Positions 51,594-60,448 of a DNA stretch of 64,000 nt are shown here, in pieces. This stretch comes from CAYUNW01 sp964446235. GTDB taxonomy: Bacteria > Patescibacteriota > Microgenomatia > 2-02-FULL-39-11. Where the stretch lies: contig CAYUNW010000004.1 in assembly GCA_964446235.1 (NCBI GenBank), positions 19,777-83,776 of the forward strand. The letters are read 5' to 3'. Under the pieces are notes generated by a model. It was given only the letters and a program-made list of their open reading frames with translations, searched no databases and was not told the DNA's origin. The stretch's first letter is position 1. Each line of letters opens with the position of its first letter. The position numbers and the translations under genes are program-made.

Positions 51594-54266
51594 TTATAAA
51601 AGATTAAGTTCGGCTTTGAGCATATCTTCTTCTTTTTTCAGCTGGAATTTTCTGTCTTCAAACATATGTATCATTGTTGAATTATCTTCAAGCACATATG
51701 CAAAAACTTTCTTAATTCCTCTTTTTCCAGCAATTTCCAAAATATAATCCATCATAATATTTCCTAAACCTTGCTTTTGCCAAGGATCACCTATTACCAA
51801 AGCAAATTCTGCTGTTTCATTATAAGGATCTGCTATCAACCTAACTACTCCCAGCATTTTTTTATTACCATCCACTTCTTTTTCTGCGATAATAGCAATT
51901 TCCCTATCATAATCAATTTGCGTATACCTGATAAGCATTTCATGTGAAATTTCTTTTACTAATCCAAAGAACCTAAATCTTTGTGTTTGTTCGGAAAATG
52001 TCCTGAACATTTCTGCTTCCATCGGTTCATCTTCAGGTTTTATTGGTCGCAAAAAAACCGACTGTCCGCTTTCAAGCTGGATATGTTTTTCGTATTCACG
52101 AGGATAAGGAGAAATCACCATATGGGAATATGGTTTTGTTTCTTTTTTTACTAATTTTTCATCAAGAATTATTTTGGCGTCCAGCACAATATCACCTTTC
52201 TCATAAACAGCAAAAGGATTGATATCAAGTTCCTTAATCTCAGAAAAGTCCATAACCAGATAAGCCAGTTTATAAAGCATAAATTGCAACGCTTCCAAAT
52301 CAATCCCTTTAGCGCCGCGATAACCTTTGAGGAGCTTATATATTTTTGTACCTTCTATTAACCTTTTGGACAATGTCATGTTCAAAGGTGGCAAACCTAT
52401 ATTAATATCCTTAAATACTTCCACAGCCACTCCACCCAAACCAAAGATGATAACTGGCCCGAAAATCGGGTCTTTTTTGCTTCCTATAAGTATTTCGTAT
52501 TTTTTATTTACCATTTCCTCAAAGTAGATCCCGTCAATTTGGGCTTGAGGCATATGTTTTTTTGCAGACTGGATAATTTCCTCATATGCTTTTTTTGCGT
52601 CTTGGGGACTTTTTATATCTAAAATTACTCCACCGATGTCAAATTTATGAATGATCTGGGGAGATACAATTTTTGCTGCTAAGGGAAATCCAATTCTTAA
52701 TGCTACTTCCGACGTTTTCTCAATATCTTTTACTAATTCACCTTTTGGAATAGGAATATCATAAAAAGACAAAATCCGTTTGGCATCCGGTTCCGTCAAT
52801 ACCATTGTGCCCATAGACACGGCTTTGTCCAGTAAGTTTTTAACCAAATCGGTTTTTGGGGAAAATGCATGCGGTATAGTACCTGGAGTTTCGTACAATA
52901 ATTTTAAGTTTAAATCGTAATTATACATACTCATAAATGTTCTAACAGCATCTTCAGGTTTTTCATATGCGGGAATACCATTTTCTTCAAGAATTTTCCT
53001 TCCTTCCATAACATCATCTTCGCCCATAAAACAGGCCAGTAATGTTTTATGATTATGTTTTGTAATGGTCACTATTTCCTTTGCTATAGCAATGGCGTCA
53101 GTCATTGCTTGCGGTGTTAATATCACCAATATCCCATCAACATCACTGTCATTCATACATGATTCTACTGCTTTCTTATATCTGATAGGATCAGCGTCTC
53201 CTAAAATGTCTATTGGGTTTCCATGACTCCAGTTTTTCGGCAAAAACTCACTCAAATATCCGGTTGTATCTGTAGATAATTTAGCAAGTTTCCCCCATAA
53301 TCCTATTAACTCATCGGTAGCAATTACTCCGGGTCCGCCGGCATTTGTGATAATTGCCAATCTGTCACCAACAGGTCTTCTCTGCATAGATAATGTTTTG
53401 GCACAATCAAAAAGCTCACTGATTCGGTTAACCCTGATAGCTCCTGCCCTTTTGAAAGCCGCGTCAAAAACCTGATCGTTTCCGGTAAGACTTCCAGTAT
53501 GCGATAATGCCGCCATTGCTCCTTCTTGTGATTTCCCTGCTTTAAGAATAATTATCGGTTTGGTTCTGGTAAAACTTCTGGTAGCGCTCATAAACCTTCT
53601 GGCGTTTTGCAAAGATTCCATGTATATCAAAATAGAAGTTGTTGATTCATCTCTACCGAAATAATCTATCAAATCATGAAAACCGATATCTATCATTTCG
53701 CCTACAGATACAAAATACGAAAATCCTACATTTTCTTTTAAAGACCAATCCAAAATAGAACTACATAAAGCCCCACTTTGAGAAATAAACGCAATACCTC
53801 CTTTTTTTGCCATTTTCCTTGAAAAACTAGCGTTCAAATTGATTGCCGGACGGATAAAACCCATACAATTGGGACCGAGTATGGAAAGATCATATTTTTT
53901 TATCTTTTCTTCAATTTGCCTAAGTAAAGCATTTCCTTCTTCACCTATTTCACGAAAACCGGCTGACACAATCACTATAGAGCTAACTCCTGATTGTCCA
54001 CACTCTTCTACAACTTCAGGTACGCTTATTGCCGGTGTAGCAATGAGAGCCAAATCGGCTTTTTCCGGTAAATCTGAAACTTTCTGATAGGCTTTCACTC
54101 CCTGTATACTTGTATGTTTGGTATTTACCGGATATACCGTCCCTTCAAAACCACTAGATACCAGATTTTTTACAAGAGAATAACCTACACTTATAGGATT
54201 ATTGCTGGCACCAATGATTGCAATATTTTTAGGGTTAAATAAATTATGCAATTTTTTTATATTCAT
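51594..54266 (-). CDS. ADP-forming acyl/acetyl-CoA synthetase fused to a GNAT acetyltransferase
   Basis: The 890-residue protein begins with a CoA-binding domain (IAIIGASNNPISVGYSLV). The succinyl-CoA-ligase-like fold follows, with the phosphohistidine in AALSHTGSLTGND. An ATP-grasp beta-like domain (about 480-700: AAKIVSPQIIHKFDIGGVIL, then MVNKKYEILIG and LDINPFAVYEKGD) is next. A C-terminal GNAT domain (about 715-885: VFLRPIKPEDEPMEAEMFRTF and FALVIGDPWQKQGLGNIMMD) completes it. It makes ATP from acetyl-CoA in fermentation, and the GNAT arm may acetylate lysines (Pat-like). It lies 3 nt downstream of a deacetylase-like gene. Confidence 0.9.
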   Translation of the reverse strand: MNIKKLHNLFNPKNIAIIGASNNPISVGYSLVKNLVSSGFEGTVYPVNTKHTSIQGVKAYQKVSDLPEKADLALIATPAISVPEVVEECGQSGVSSIVIVSAGFREIGEEGNALLRQIEEKIKKYDLSILGPNCMGFIRPAINLNASFSRKMAKKGGIAFISQSGALCSSILDWSLKENVGFSYFVSVGEMIDIGFHDLIDYFGRDESTTSILIYMESLQNARRFMSATRSFTRTKPIIILKAGKSQEGAMAALSHTGSLTGNDQVFDAAFKRAGAIRVNRISELFDCAKTLSMQRRPVGDRLAIITNAGGPGVIATDELIGLWGKLAKLSTDTTGYLSEFLPKNWSHGNPIDILGDADPIRYKKAVESCMNDSDVDGILVILTPQAMTDAIAIAKEIVTITKHNHKTLLACFMGEDDVMEGRKILEENGIPAYEKPEDAVRTFMSMYNYDLNLKLLYETPGTIPHAFSPKTDLVKNLLDKAVSMGTMVLTEPDAKRILSFYDIPIPKGELVKDIEKTSEVALRIGFPLAAKIVSPQIIHKFDIGGVILDIKSPQDAKKAYEEIIQSAKKHMPQAQIDGIYFEEMVNKKYEILIGSKKDPIFGPVIIFGLGGVAVEVFKDINIGLPPLNMTLSKRLIEGTKIYKLLKGYRGAKGIDLEALQFMLYKLAYLVMDFSEIKELDINPFAVYEKGDIVLDAKIILDEKLVKKETKPYSHMVISPYPREYEKHIQLESGQSVFLRPIKPEDEPMEAEMFRTFSEQTQRFRFFGLVKEISHEMLIRYTQIDYDREIAIIAEKEVDGNKKMLGVVRLIADPYNETAEFALVIGDPWQKQGLGNIMMDYILEIAGKRGIKKVFAYVLEDNSTMIHMFEDRKFQLKKEEDMLKAELNLL

Positions 54267-54269
54267 CTT

Positions 54270-55226
54270 TCAAACTTGCCAATATTTCTTCAGGTTTGAT
54301 TTCAATCTATCCATCCTCAAATCAAAATCTTCAAGCAGTAATATACCGGAATCGGTATGCGGTTCTTTGTATGGCTGATTTTGTCCGTTTACACCGGCAA
54401 GAAAATTAAAAAGGCATTTAGGTAGATTATTTAGATCATATCCGCCTTCAAGAGTGGCGAAAATATTAGAAAAATTCTCGGTTATTAATTTTCCGACAAT
54501 ATAATATGTATTTACCGATAATCTTAATTGCAAAAGAGGGTCTTTCTGATGACCGTCAAAACCGGCAGATATTGCTATCACATCCGGTGAAAACTGTTTA
54601 CCGATATTTAATACCTGTTCAAAACCGGTCTGATATATATCGTCTCCACTTCCAGGTGATAAAGGAATATTGACCGTATATCCTCTCCCTTGCCCCTGTC
54701 CGATTTCATCAACATTACCTCCGCCGGGGAATGCCGGATCCTGATGCAAAGAACAATACATAACTTTATCGGAACCATAAAAAAATTTCATAGTCCCATC
54801 ACCTAAATGGGAATCAATGTCTATAATTAATACTTTTTTACCTTGATTAACCAGATTTTGTGTAGCAATAGCAATATTATTAAATAAACAAAAACCGCTA
54901 GCATGATCCGGATATGCATGATGACCCGGAGGTCTCACTAAAGCAATCCCGTTTTTATGTGATGCCATTACTGCTGCTCCTACTGCATAAATTGCCGCGT
55001 TATAGGAATTTTTAGATAATTTTGTATCTTCATCCAAATGAGCTTCATCAGAACTGGCTTTTTTAACCTTATCGATGTACTCTCTAGTATGGACAAGTTC
55101 CAAATATTTTTCGCCGTTTTCGATTTCCATTTGCGGTAAATCACCACAAACAAGTAATCTTTTTGGGGTTTCCGGATGCATTCCGGTATCATGAGTTAGA
55201 AAAACTTCGTTATAGATAATATCCAT
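54270..55226 (-). CDS. Histone deacetylase/AcuC-family deacetylase
   Basis: The 318-residue zinc-dependent deacetylase fold has VRPPGHHAYPDHASGFCLFN (charge-relay His pair), LIIDIDSHLGDGT (zinc ligands Asp and His; the second His of the usual DVHHGNGT is replaced by Leu), SAGFDGHQKDPL (third ligand) and LEGGYDL (catalytic Tyr). It is likely to remove acetyl groups from proteins or small molecules. Its gene is 3 nt upstream of an acyl-CoA synthetase carrying a GNAT domain, suggesting an acetylation/deacetylation pair. Confidence 0.9.
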   Translation of the reverse strand: MDIIYNEVFLTHDTGMHPETPKRLLVCGDLPQMEIENGEKYLELVHTREYIDKVKKASSDEAHLDEDTKLSKNSYNAAIYAVGAAVMASHKNGIALVRPPGHHAYPDHASGFCLFNNIAIATQNLVNQGKKVLIIDIDSHLGDGTMKFFYGSDKVMYCSLHQDPAFPGGGNVDEIGQGQGRGYTVNIPLSPGSGDDIYQTGFEQVLNIGKQFSPDVIAISAGFDGHQKDPLLQLRLSVNTYYIVGKLITENFSNIFATLEGGYDLNNLPKCLFNFLAGVNGQNQPYKEPHTDSGILLLEDFDLRMDRLKSNLKKYWQV

Positions 55227-55340
55227 AAAGGCAGTTGGTTTAAATTATTAAAACAAAAACAAAAAAAAGTTCAAATCCTTCCTGAATTTTATTTTAACAT
55301 ATGAAAAAATCTCCAAAAATAATTAAAAAAATTGGACGAA

Positions 55341-55640
55341 TTATTTACAACAGACACAGGGGCATTTCAAACCCGTGATTTCACCTATCAACTTTTTCTC
55401 CTGACAGGGACCACCATTGGGAAAATTAAGATCATCTAAATTTTCATTAAAATAATCAAGCGTATTTACTACTTTTCCACCGATTAATTTACATTTCATT
55501 TCAGTCAGTTTTGTATCACTTAGAAAATAAAAATAATATCCTATGCCAAAAGTTATTAAAATGAAAAGTACAATCGCGGTAATAACCAGTTTGTTTTTCT
55601 TGCTTAATTTGAAGTTTTTAATTACGGATTTTTTTACCAT
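55341..55640 (-). CDS. Single-pass membrane protein with cysteine-rich C-terminus
   Basis: The 99-residue protein has one membrane helix (about residues 17-37) and a predicted outside domain of 60 residues. The domain ends in GLKCPCVCCK, with CPC and VCC close together plus earlier Cys residues (MKCK and GPCQ). The cysteines could bind metal or form disulfides outside the membrane. I do not recognise a family. Confidence 0.55.
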   Translation of the reverse strand: MVKKSVIKNFKLSKKNKLVITAIVLFILITFGIGYYFYFLSDTKLTEMKCKLIGGKVVNTLDYFNENLDDLNFPNGGPCQEKKLIGEITGLKCPCVCCK

Positions 55641-55698
55641 TTAAATATCTTCTGTAAATATAGTAATCGTTTCTTTAACTGCCTGTAAATATGAGTTT

Positions 55699-56139
55699 TT
55701 ATAATCCAGATTTTGTGTATATGAAAAAAGTAATCGTTGAAACAAGACAAGCCAATACAGCCCCCCAGATAAGATCAATAACAGTTACCAGTAAAGGCCA
55801 ATCCTTAATCGTAGCCAAATTGGTCAAATCATATGTGGCATATGTCACCAATCCAAAAAAAGCACCGGAAATTACTGCGTTTAACCAGGATTTTTTTTCA
55901 ATTGATGGTGAAATGACAAAAACAACCAAACCACCGATAAATAAAAGATAAAAAATCAAGGCAGCCAACCAGTTAATATCCGATTTCATCAAAAATCCGA
56001 TCTGCCGGCTATAAAAATTTCTGGCAACCAAACCTAACCACAACATATCTATAGCCAAAAACACCGGAAATGCAATCATGTATATCTTGAAAAACATTGT
56101 AATCATTATATCAATAATAAAGTATAAATGCTTTACCAA
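55699..56139 (-). CDS. DUF2177 family membrane protein
   Basis: The 146-residue protein has four membrane helices with the DUF2177 pattern: FLAIDMLWLGLVARNFY, then INWLAALIFYLLFIGGLVVFV, ISGAFFGLVTYATYDLTNLAT and DLIWGAVLACLVSTITF. Function is unknown. Confidence 0.85.
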   Translation of the reverse strand: MVKHLYFIIDIMITMFFKIYMIAFPVFLAIDMLWLGLVARNFYSRQIGFLMKSDINWLAALIFYLLFIGGLVVFVISPSIEKKSWLNAVISGAFFGLVTYATYDLTNLATIKDWPLLVTVIDLIWGAVLACLVSTITFFIYTKSGL

Positions 56140-56140
56140 C

Positions 56141-56716
56141 TCAACCCTTCAATAATTGCATCAAATTCCAAAATACATCTTTTTTGAAATACAAAATACT
56201 TACAATATACAAACACACTAAAGGAAAAATAATATATTTTTCGGTAAACTTGCCTGTTTTTAGCCGTAAAAACTTAATAGGCGGAATACCGATATTGAAA
56301 GATAAAGGGAAAAAAAGCGGTATACCTTCTTTGGTAAAAGCATCGGTAAATATATGGATGACAAAGCCGATCATAAAACTAATTACTACAAAATCGGTAT
56401 TTATATAAGAAGTGTTCAATAACTTGGGTAAAATAAACAATAATAATTGGTAAATAAGATAAATCCCCAGCAGAGAATGCGATAAGGTTCTATGTCCCAA
56501 AAAAAGCTTGCGGAAAATCCGGCCGACAGTGTTTCCCGCCGGTAATAAATCCCACAATCTGTTGGTTGCCTGATCCAGATCAGGCGCCAGACTTCCTAAT
56601 ATATTGGCTACCAGACAGGTAAAAAAAGTAGGTAAATTAAGGTTTTGCGGCGGATAATAAGAAACGACAGTCAGAAGAGAACCAAAGGCAATTAAATCAT
56701 GTGTTTTGGATGTCAT
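56141..56716 (-). CDS. YdjM/DUF457-like inner-membrane metal-dependent hydrolase
   Basis: The 191-residue protein has several membrane helices. The family motifs SKTHDLIAFGSLL, then NILGSLAPDLDQATNRLWD, LFLGHRTLSHSLLG and MIGFVIHIFTDAFTKEGIPL are visible. The His/Asp set (H6, DLDQ, HRTLSHS, HIFTD) fits a membrane zinc hydrolase. Substrate unknown. It lies 1 nt downstream-adjacent to the DUF2177 gene and is probably co-transcribed with it. Confidence 0.85.
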   Translation of the reverse strand: MTSKTHDLIAFGSLLTVVSYYPPQNLNLPTFFTCLVANILGSLAPDLDQATNRLWDLLPAGNTVGRIFRKLFLGHRTLSHSLLGIYLIYQLLLFILPKLLNTSYINTDFVVISFMIGFVIHIFTDAFTKEGIPLFFPLSFNIGIPPIKFLRLKTGKFTEKYIIFPLVCLYIVSILYFKKDVFWNLMQLLKG

Positions 56717-56732
56717 AATTATTTTATAAGAC

Positions 56733-57137
56733 TTATCCTTTTAAATAATAAGATTCTTTCAGCCAACCTAAAAATTCATTATCAATTTCATTTTTTGAAA
56801 ATATATCAAAACAATTCTTGATTATTTTTGCCGACATCGGTACTGATAGTTTCAGTCTTTTATTTTCAATTTCCCGATTCAAAACAATTCTAACCTCCAA
56901 CCTATCTTTTTTTGGAAGGGCTGCCAGAAAATCATAATGACCAAAAAGATGTACACAACAGGGAATGGAAACTATCTTACATTCTCCGATGTTTTCATTT
57001 ATATGCTTCACTAAAAAATCAAATAATTCTTTTGCCTTTTCTTTCCCTTGGAAATGTTTTTCCAGTGGAATTTTTCTGCAACCATGAGGTTGATGTACTT
57101 TTATAAAAATTCTAGTACATTTTGGACAACTCCACAT
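56733..57137 (-). CDS. Zinc-knuckle and DUF5655-like domain protein
   Basis: The 134-residue protein begins with WSCPKCTRIF and HQPHGCR, a CxxC...HxxxC zinc-binding knuckle. A DUF5655-like domain (about residues 30-130: AKELFDFLVKHI, then KIVSIPCCVHLFGHYDFLAALPK and RLEVRIVLNRE) follows. Function is unknown. I am moderately sure of the domain name. Confidence 0.6.
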   Translation of the reverse strand: MWSCPKCTRIFIKVHQPHGCRKIPLEKHFQGKEKAKELFDFLVKHINENIGECKIVSIPCCVHLFGHYDFLAALPKKDRLEVRIVLNREIENKRLKLSVPMSAKIIKNCFDIFSKNEIDNEFLGWLKESYYLKG

Positions 57138-57248
57138 ATCACAATTCTACTTCATAAAATTTAGAAATAATTTTGGATATTATCCAACTAGATTGAAATC
57201 CAACTATAATAATTATTTATATAGTAAAACTAATCTTAATTTAATTAG

Positions 57249-58019
57249 TTATTTAGCAAATAGTCTAAACAACCATCCAAATGCGCTTTTGGTTTGTTCT
57301 TCGCTAGTTACTCTTTCCAAAAGAGTCGTGTTTTCTGTATTTAACGCTTGAATGGTTTCTTCCACCATAATAATGTCGCTTTGATTTACCAGCTGATTTT
57401 TCAATGATGTCAACTGTTCAATCCTTATCTGATTTTCCTCAATTTGATTTTTAAGATTATTTACCGCTTTATAGTCGGTACCGGTCAAAAACCTGGCAAA
57501 TCTGCCTTTGGTATCAAGCTTATCAAGTTGACTTTGTATCTCAACTTGAGCCTGATTTTGCTCTCTGGCTACTTCCCTTACCTGATCACCTATCCCGCCA
57601 GTGGTTCTGATTTGCAGCATCATCTGCACTTTCTGGGCTACCTGACTCATATGCTGATAAGCGTTCTGGTTTCTTTGCTGTAAACCTTCACCTTGCCCCG
57701 TACTCTCTCTTTCCCTGTTTTGCACCTGAATCTGGGAAGTATCACCCTGATTTTGAGTATTTATCTGGTTTTGATTTTGCAACTGATTACCTGCTCCTGT
57801 TGATGATGCACCGTATTGTCCACTATTTTGATTTTGTTGGTTTTGACCCTGATTCTGTTCTATTCCTTGATACATATTTCCCTGCTGACCTCCTTGTTGC
57901 TGACCCTGCTGACTACCCTGACCGCCTGAAGAGTTTTGTCCTGTTTCATTTTTTGCGTTTGCAAAAGAAACGGTTATCAACAAAAGCATCACCGATAGCA
58001 GGTAAACGACTTTTTTCAT
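57249..58019 (-). CDS. Secreted Gln/Asn-rich protein with coiled coil
   Basis: The 256-residue protein has a signal peptide (residues 1-22). A low-complexity Q/N/G-rich region (about 25-125, many QNQ and GQQ units) follows, then a helical C-terminal half with QVREVAREQNQAQVEIQSQ, FARFLTGTDYKAVNNLKNQ and a short hydrophobic end (FGWLFRLFAK). It may be a surface or intrinsically disordered protein. Function unknown. Confidence 0.6.
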   Translation of the reverse strand: MKKVVYLLSVMLLLITVSFANAKNETGQNSSGGQGSQQGQQQGGQQGNMYQGIEQNQGQNQQNQNSGQYGASSTGAGNQLQNQNQINTQNQGDTSQIQVQNRERESTGQGEGLQQRNQNAYQHMSQVAQKVQMMLQIRTTGGIGDQVREVAREQNQAQVEIQSQLDKLDTKGRFARFLTGTDYKAVNNLKNQIEENQIRIEQLTSLKNQLVNQSDIIMVEETIQALNTENTTLLERVTSEEQTKSAFGWLFRLFAK

Positions 58020-58105
58020 AAAAAATCTCCTTTCAACATTTATAATACTAAATAAATTTTACCTATTTTTATAGTTATACATTTTTTATTTTCAAAAAAA
58101 TATTG

Positions 58106-59596
58106 CTATTTATCTTTCAAATCCAAAATTCCACCCCATTCGACCACCGTAAATCCGCTTCTTTCGGGAGGTTTTTGGAGTTTTTGCGGATTGATAAATT
58201 CCTTAATAAATATGGGTTTGAAATATGGCCTTATCCTGATAATATTATCCGGATTCTTACTAAACCATAATTTGACTACATCATCCTGTTGTTTTTGGGA
58301 TAAATAGGTAACAAAAACATATGGAGCACTAACTTCCAACTCAATTCTTGGAACCCAGTATTCGTTAAAGTCTTTTGATTCTTGAGAGTTCAATCCAATA
58401 AATGAATTTTTTTCCGTAAAAAATTCCTTTAAATTTTCTTTTTCGACTATAAATCCTTCAGTTGGAATTTCGTAGCCTTTTACTTCCGTCTCATAATATA
58501 AATAAGGATATTCCATACCCTGATATTTAAGTTGCCCTTTTGAATCAGAGGTGACATCCTGCCAACCCGTCAACGGATTATAAAAAGGATCGGAATAGGT
58601 AATACTTCCATTTTTCGGTATAACTTTGATATCAAGGGTTATCTGTTCTTGAGGATATAGATAAATAACCGGTTTGGACTCAGGCAGATATGCATAATAC
58701 CAGGCTGTTTCGCTCTCCTTGTATAAAGGAGGTTTGAAAGTACCCAATTTGATGGTTTTAGCATCGGAAGTCTTCTCCTCAATTTTTTTGAAAACATGAT
58801 AAATAAATTCATCCATAAGCAAATTTCCGTTTTGGTCAAAAACTCCTTTTTCGACCAGATAGAAATCCGTATTCTCAAAAGAGACAAAGGCTTTGAGAAG
58901 GTTGATAAACACATCATAATAGATTCCGTCTACCTCGATAGAATCAATCCTAGTACGAAGTCCTGTAGGCGGCAAATCCTCTACATCTATCCTTTTGGCG
59001 TCATCGGAGCGCATCCAAATCGCACTTGTATCACCGATTTTCAAATATATCCCTTTCAAACCGGCTATTTGATTTTCATCAATTATGGTAGAAATACCCA
59101 AGACACTTTTAGCTGCCTTACCTCTTTCTTCACAAATCCAATAACCTTCTTCCTCGGCATCCTTCTTTATATAAACATCAAATATATCCCCATCTTTAAT
59201 TTTCCTGTTCGGATCACTGTCAACCAATTTCCACAAAGTATTTTTATACAAACTTCCCCAATCCGGAGGATGACATTTCCAGGTATAATACTTAATTCCT
59301 GTACATACTTCCTTTTCCACTAATCTTTTTTGCGGGTGGATATCCACGTCTTTGACAATCACATTACGCGCTGCCAATACCCAATCCGAACCGCCGCAGG
59401 ATAAATCTGCCGGGCGTGACTTGATTTCCCTTAGCTCATCAAGTTTTATGCAATAGTGTTTATAATCTGCTAAACCCTCAAGATCAAAAGGAGATTTAAG
59501 TTTGGATGCAAAAAATTGACCCAACACCGGCGCAGCTGTTGCAATACTGTAACCAAAAATAAAAGCGGCTAAAATTACAGCAACAGTTTTTTTCAT
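58106..59596 (-). CDS. Secreted protein with a KPVIYLYP domain
   Basis: The 496-residue protein has a signal peptide (residues 1-22), a cysteine-bearing N-terminal half and a C-terminal domain starting at SKPVIYLYPQEQITLDIKV (about residue 310), followed by NPLTGWQDVTSD and YPYLYYETEVKGYE. This KPVIYLYP-W-x-YLY/F-x-E pattern recurs in secreted proteins of several Patescibacteria. It has no assigned function I can name. Its neighbour is another secreted protein on the same strand. Confidence 0.55.
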   Translation of the reverse strand: MKKTVAVILAAFIFGYSIATAAPVLGQFFASKLKSPFDLEGLADYKHYCIKLDELREIKSRPADLSCGGSDWVLAARNVIVKDVDIHPQKRLVEKEVCTGIKYYTWKCHPPDWGSLYKNTLWKLVDSDPNRKIKDGDIFDVYIKKDAEEEGYWICEERGKAAKSVLGISTIIDENQIAGLKGIYLKIGDTSAIWMRSDDAKRIDVEDLPPTGLRTRIDSIEVDGIYYDVFINLLKAFVSFENTDFYLVEKGVFDQNGNLLMDEFIYHVFKKIEEKTSDAKTIKLGTFKPPLYKESETAWYYAYLPESKPVIYLYPQEQITLDIKVIPKNGSITYSDPFYNPLTGWQDVTSDSKGQLKYQGMEYPYLYYETEVKGYEIPTEGFIVEKENLKEFFTEKNSFIGLNSQESKDFNEYWVPRIELEVSAPYVFVTYLSQKQQDDVVKLWFSKNPDNIIRIRPYFKPIFIKEFINPQKLQKPPERSGFTVVEWGGILDLKDK

Positions 59597-59678
59597 TTTA
59601 AAAAATCTGAAACTTATTTCATTTTAAGTCAATTAATAACCTTATAGCAAACATATTAAAATTAAAATATCTCAAAAT

Positions 59679-59707
59679 TTTACAATTACCCCAATTCCTG
59701 CTAAATT
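59679..59707 (+). promoter_or_regulatory. Promoter of the 59718 gene
   Basis: TTTACA (59679-59684) is 17 bp from TAAATT (59702-59707), which is preceded by TGC. The ATG follows 10 nt later without an SD, so the leader would be only about 4 nt. Confidence 0.7.
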
Positions 59708-59717
59708 ATTGGGTACT

Positions 59718-60413
59718 ATGTTTAAGAAATTAATGATTATTTTTGTTGTTCTGATAGTTATTTTGACAACGGGGTTTTTTCTTTTACTGAAACCCAAAAA
59801 TTTGGGGGTTAGTTATACAGAAAAAAACCTTGAGTCCGCCAAAAACAAAATCAATGTTACTTTTGAAAATCTTCCTAATGATACACCTCCAGACAAATCG
59901 CTTACTTTATCCGGAAGTCATCCGGTTGATAATACGTTTTCCAGCGAAGAACTGACAGCGCTTGTCGATAACCGCCATAGGGATTATGTCTATTTTCCAT
60001 TCCGTAACGCGCAAATCAGGATAAATCCCGACGGTTCGGTGGAAGGAAGTGCGACATTGACATATCAAGCTGGAGTAGATTACCTGTTAACGTTGGGAGT
60101 CTCTCAAAATGATATAGATAAAGCCAGCCGAAAATTCAAAATCCCCAACGCAAATATTCCGGTTTACCTCAAAGTATCCGGAAACGTGACAAACAATAAA
60201 AGTAATATCAGTGTAATTGATGCAAAAATTGCCAATATAAGCGTTCCGAAAAATTTAATCGACGAATACGGCCCCGGTTTGAATAAAATTGTCAACAAAG
60301 TTATTTTGGATAGACAACCAAGTTATAATGTGGAAAAACTTGAAGTTGTAAACGGGCAAGTAAATTTCAAAGGTACATCTCCGGACATTGAAAAAGCAGT
60401 CAAAAGTAATTAA
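59718..60413 (+). CDS. Secreted or membrane-anchored beta-rich protein of unknown function
   Basis: I chose ATG 59718 (promoter spacing) over an upstream TTG. The 231-residue protein has a membrane helix (residues 4-24) and an extracytoplasmic domain. Features include VSYTEKNLESAKNKI, then YFPFRNAQIRINPDGSVEGSA and a late VEKLEVVNGQVNFKGTSPD. This is beta-rich with features of lipid- or ligand-binding secreted domains. Similar proteins occur in gram-positive bacteria. Function not assigned. Confidence 0.6.
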   Translation: MFKKLMIIFVVLIVILTTGFFLLLKPKNLGVSYTEKNLESAKNKINVTFENLPNDTPPDKSLTLSGSHPVDNTFSSEELTALVDNRHRDYVYFPFRNAQIRINPDGSVEGSATLTYQAGVDYLLTLGVSQNDIDKASRKFKIPNANIPVYLKVSGNVTNNKSNISVIDAKIANISVPKNLIDEYGPGLNKIVNKVILDRQPSYNVEKLEVVNGQVNFKGTSPDIEKAVKSN

Positions 60414-60448
60414 CTATAAAATGCTAATTTGTTAAACACATTAATTTT

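Noticed and set aside
55260..55340. tRNA-like GTTCAAATCC sequence
   Set aside because: No cloverleaf or acceptor stem can be formed around it; it lies in AT-rich intergenic DNA.
57444..58021. Plus-strand ORFs antisense to the Gln-rich secreted protein
   Set aside because: These are complementary-strand shadows of a low-complexity gene with a signal peptide and an SD.
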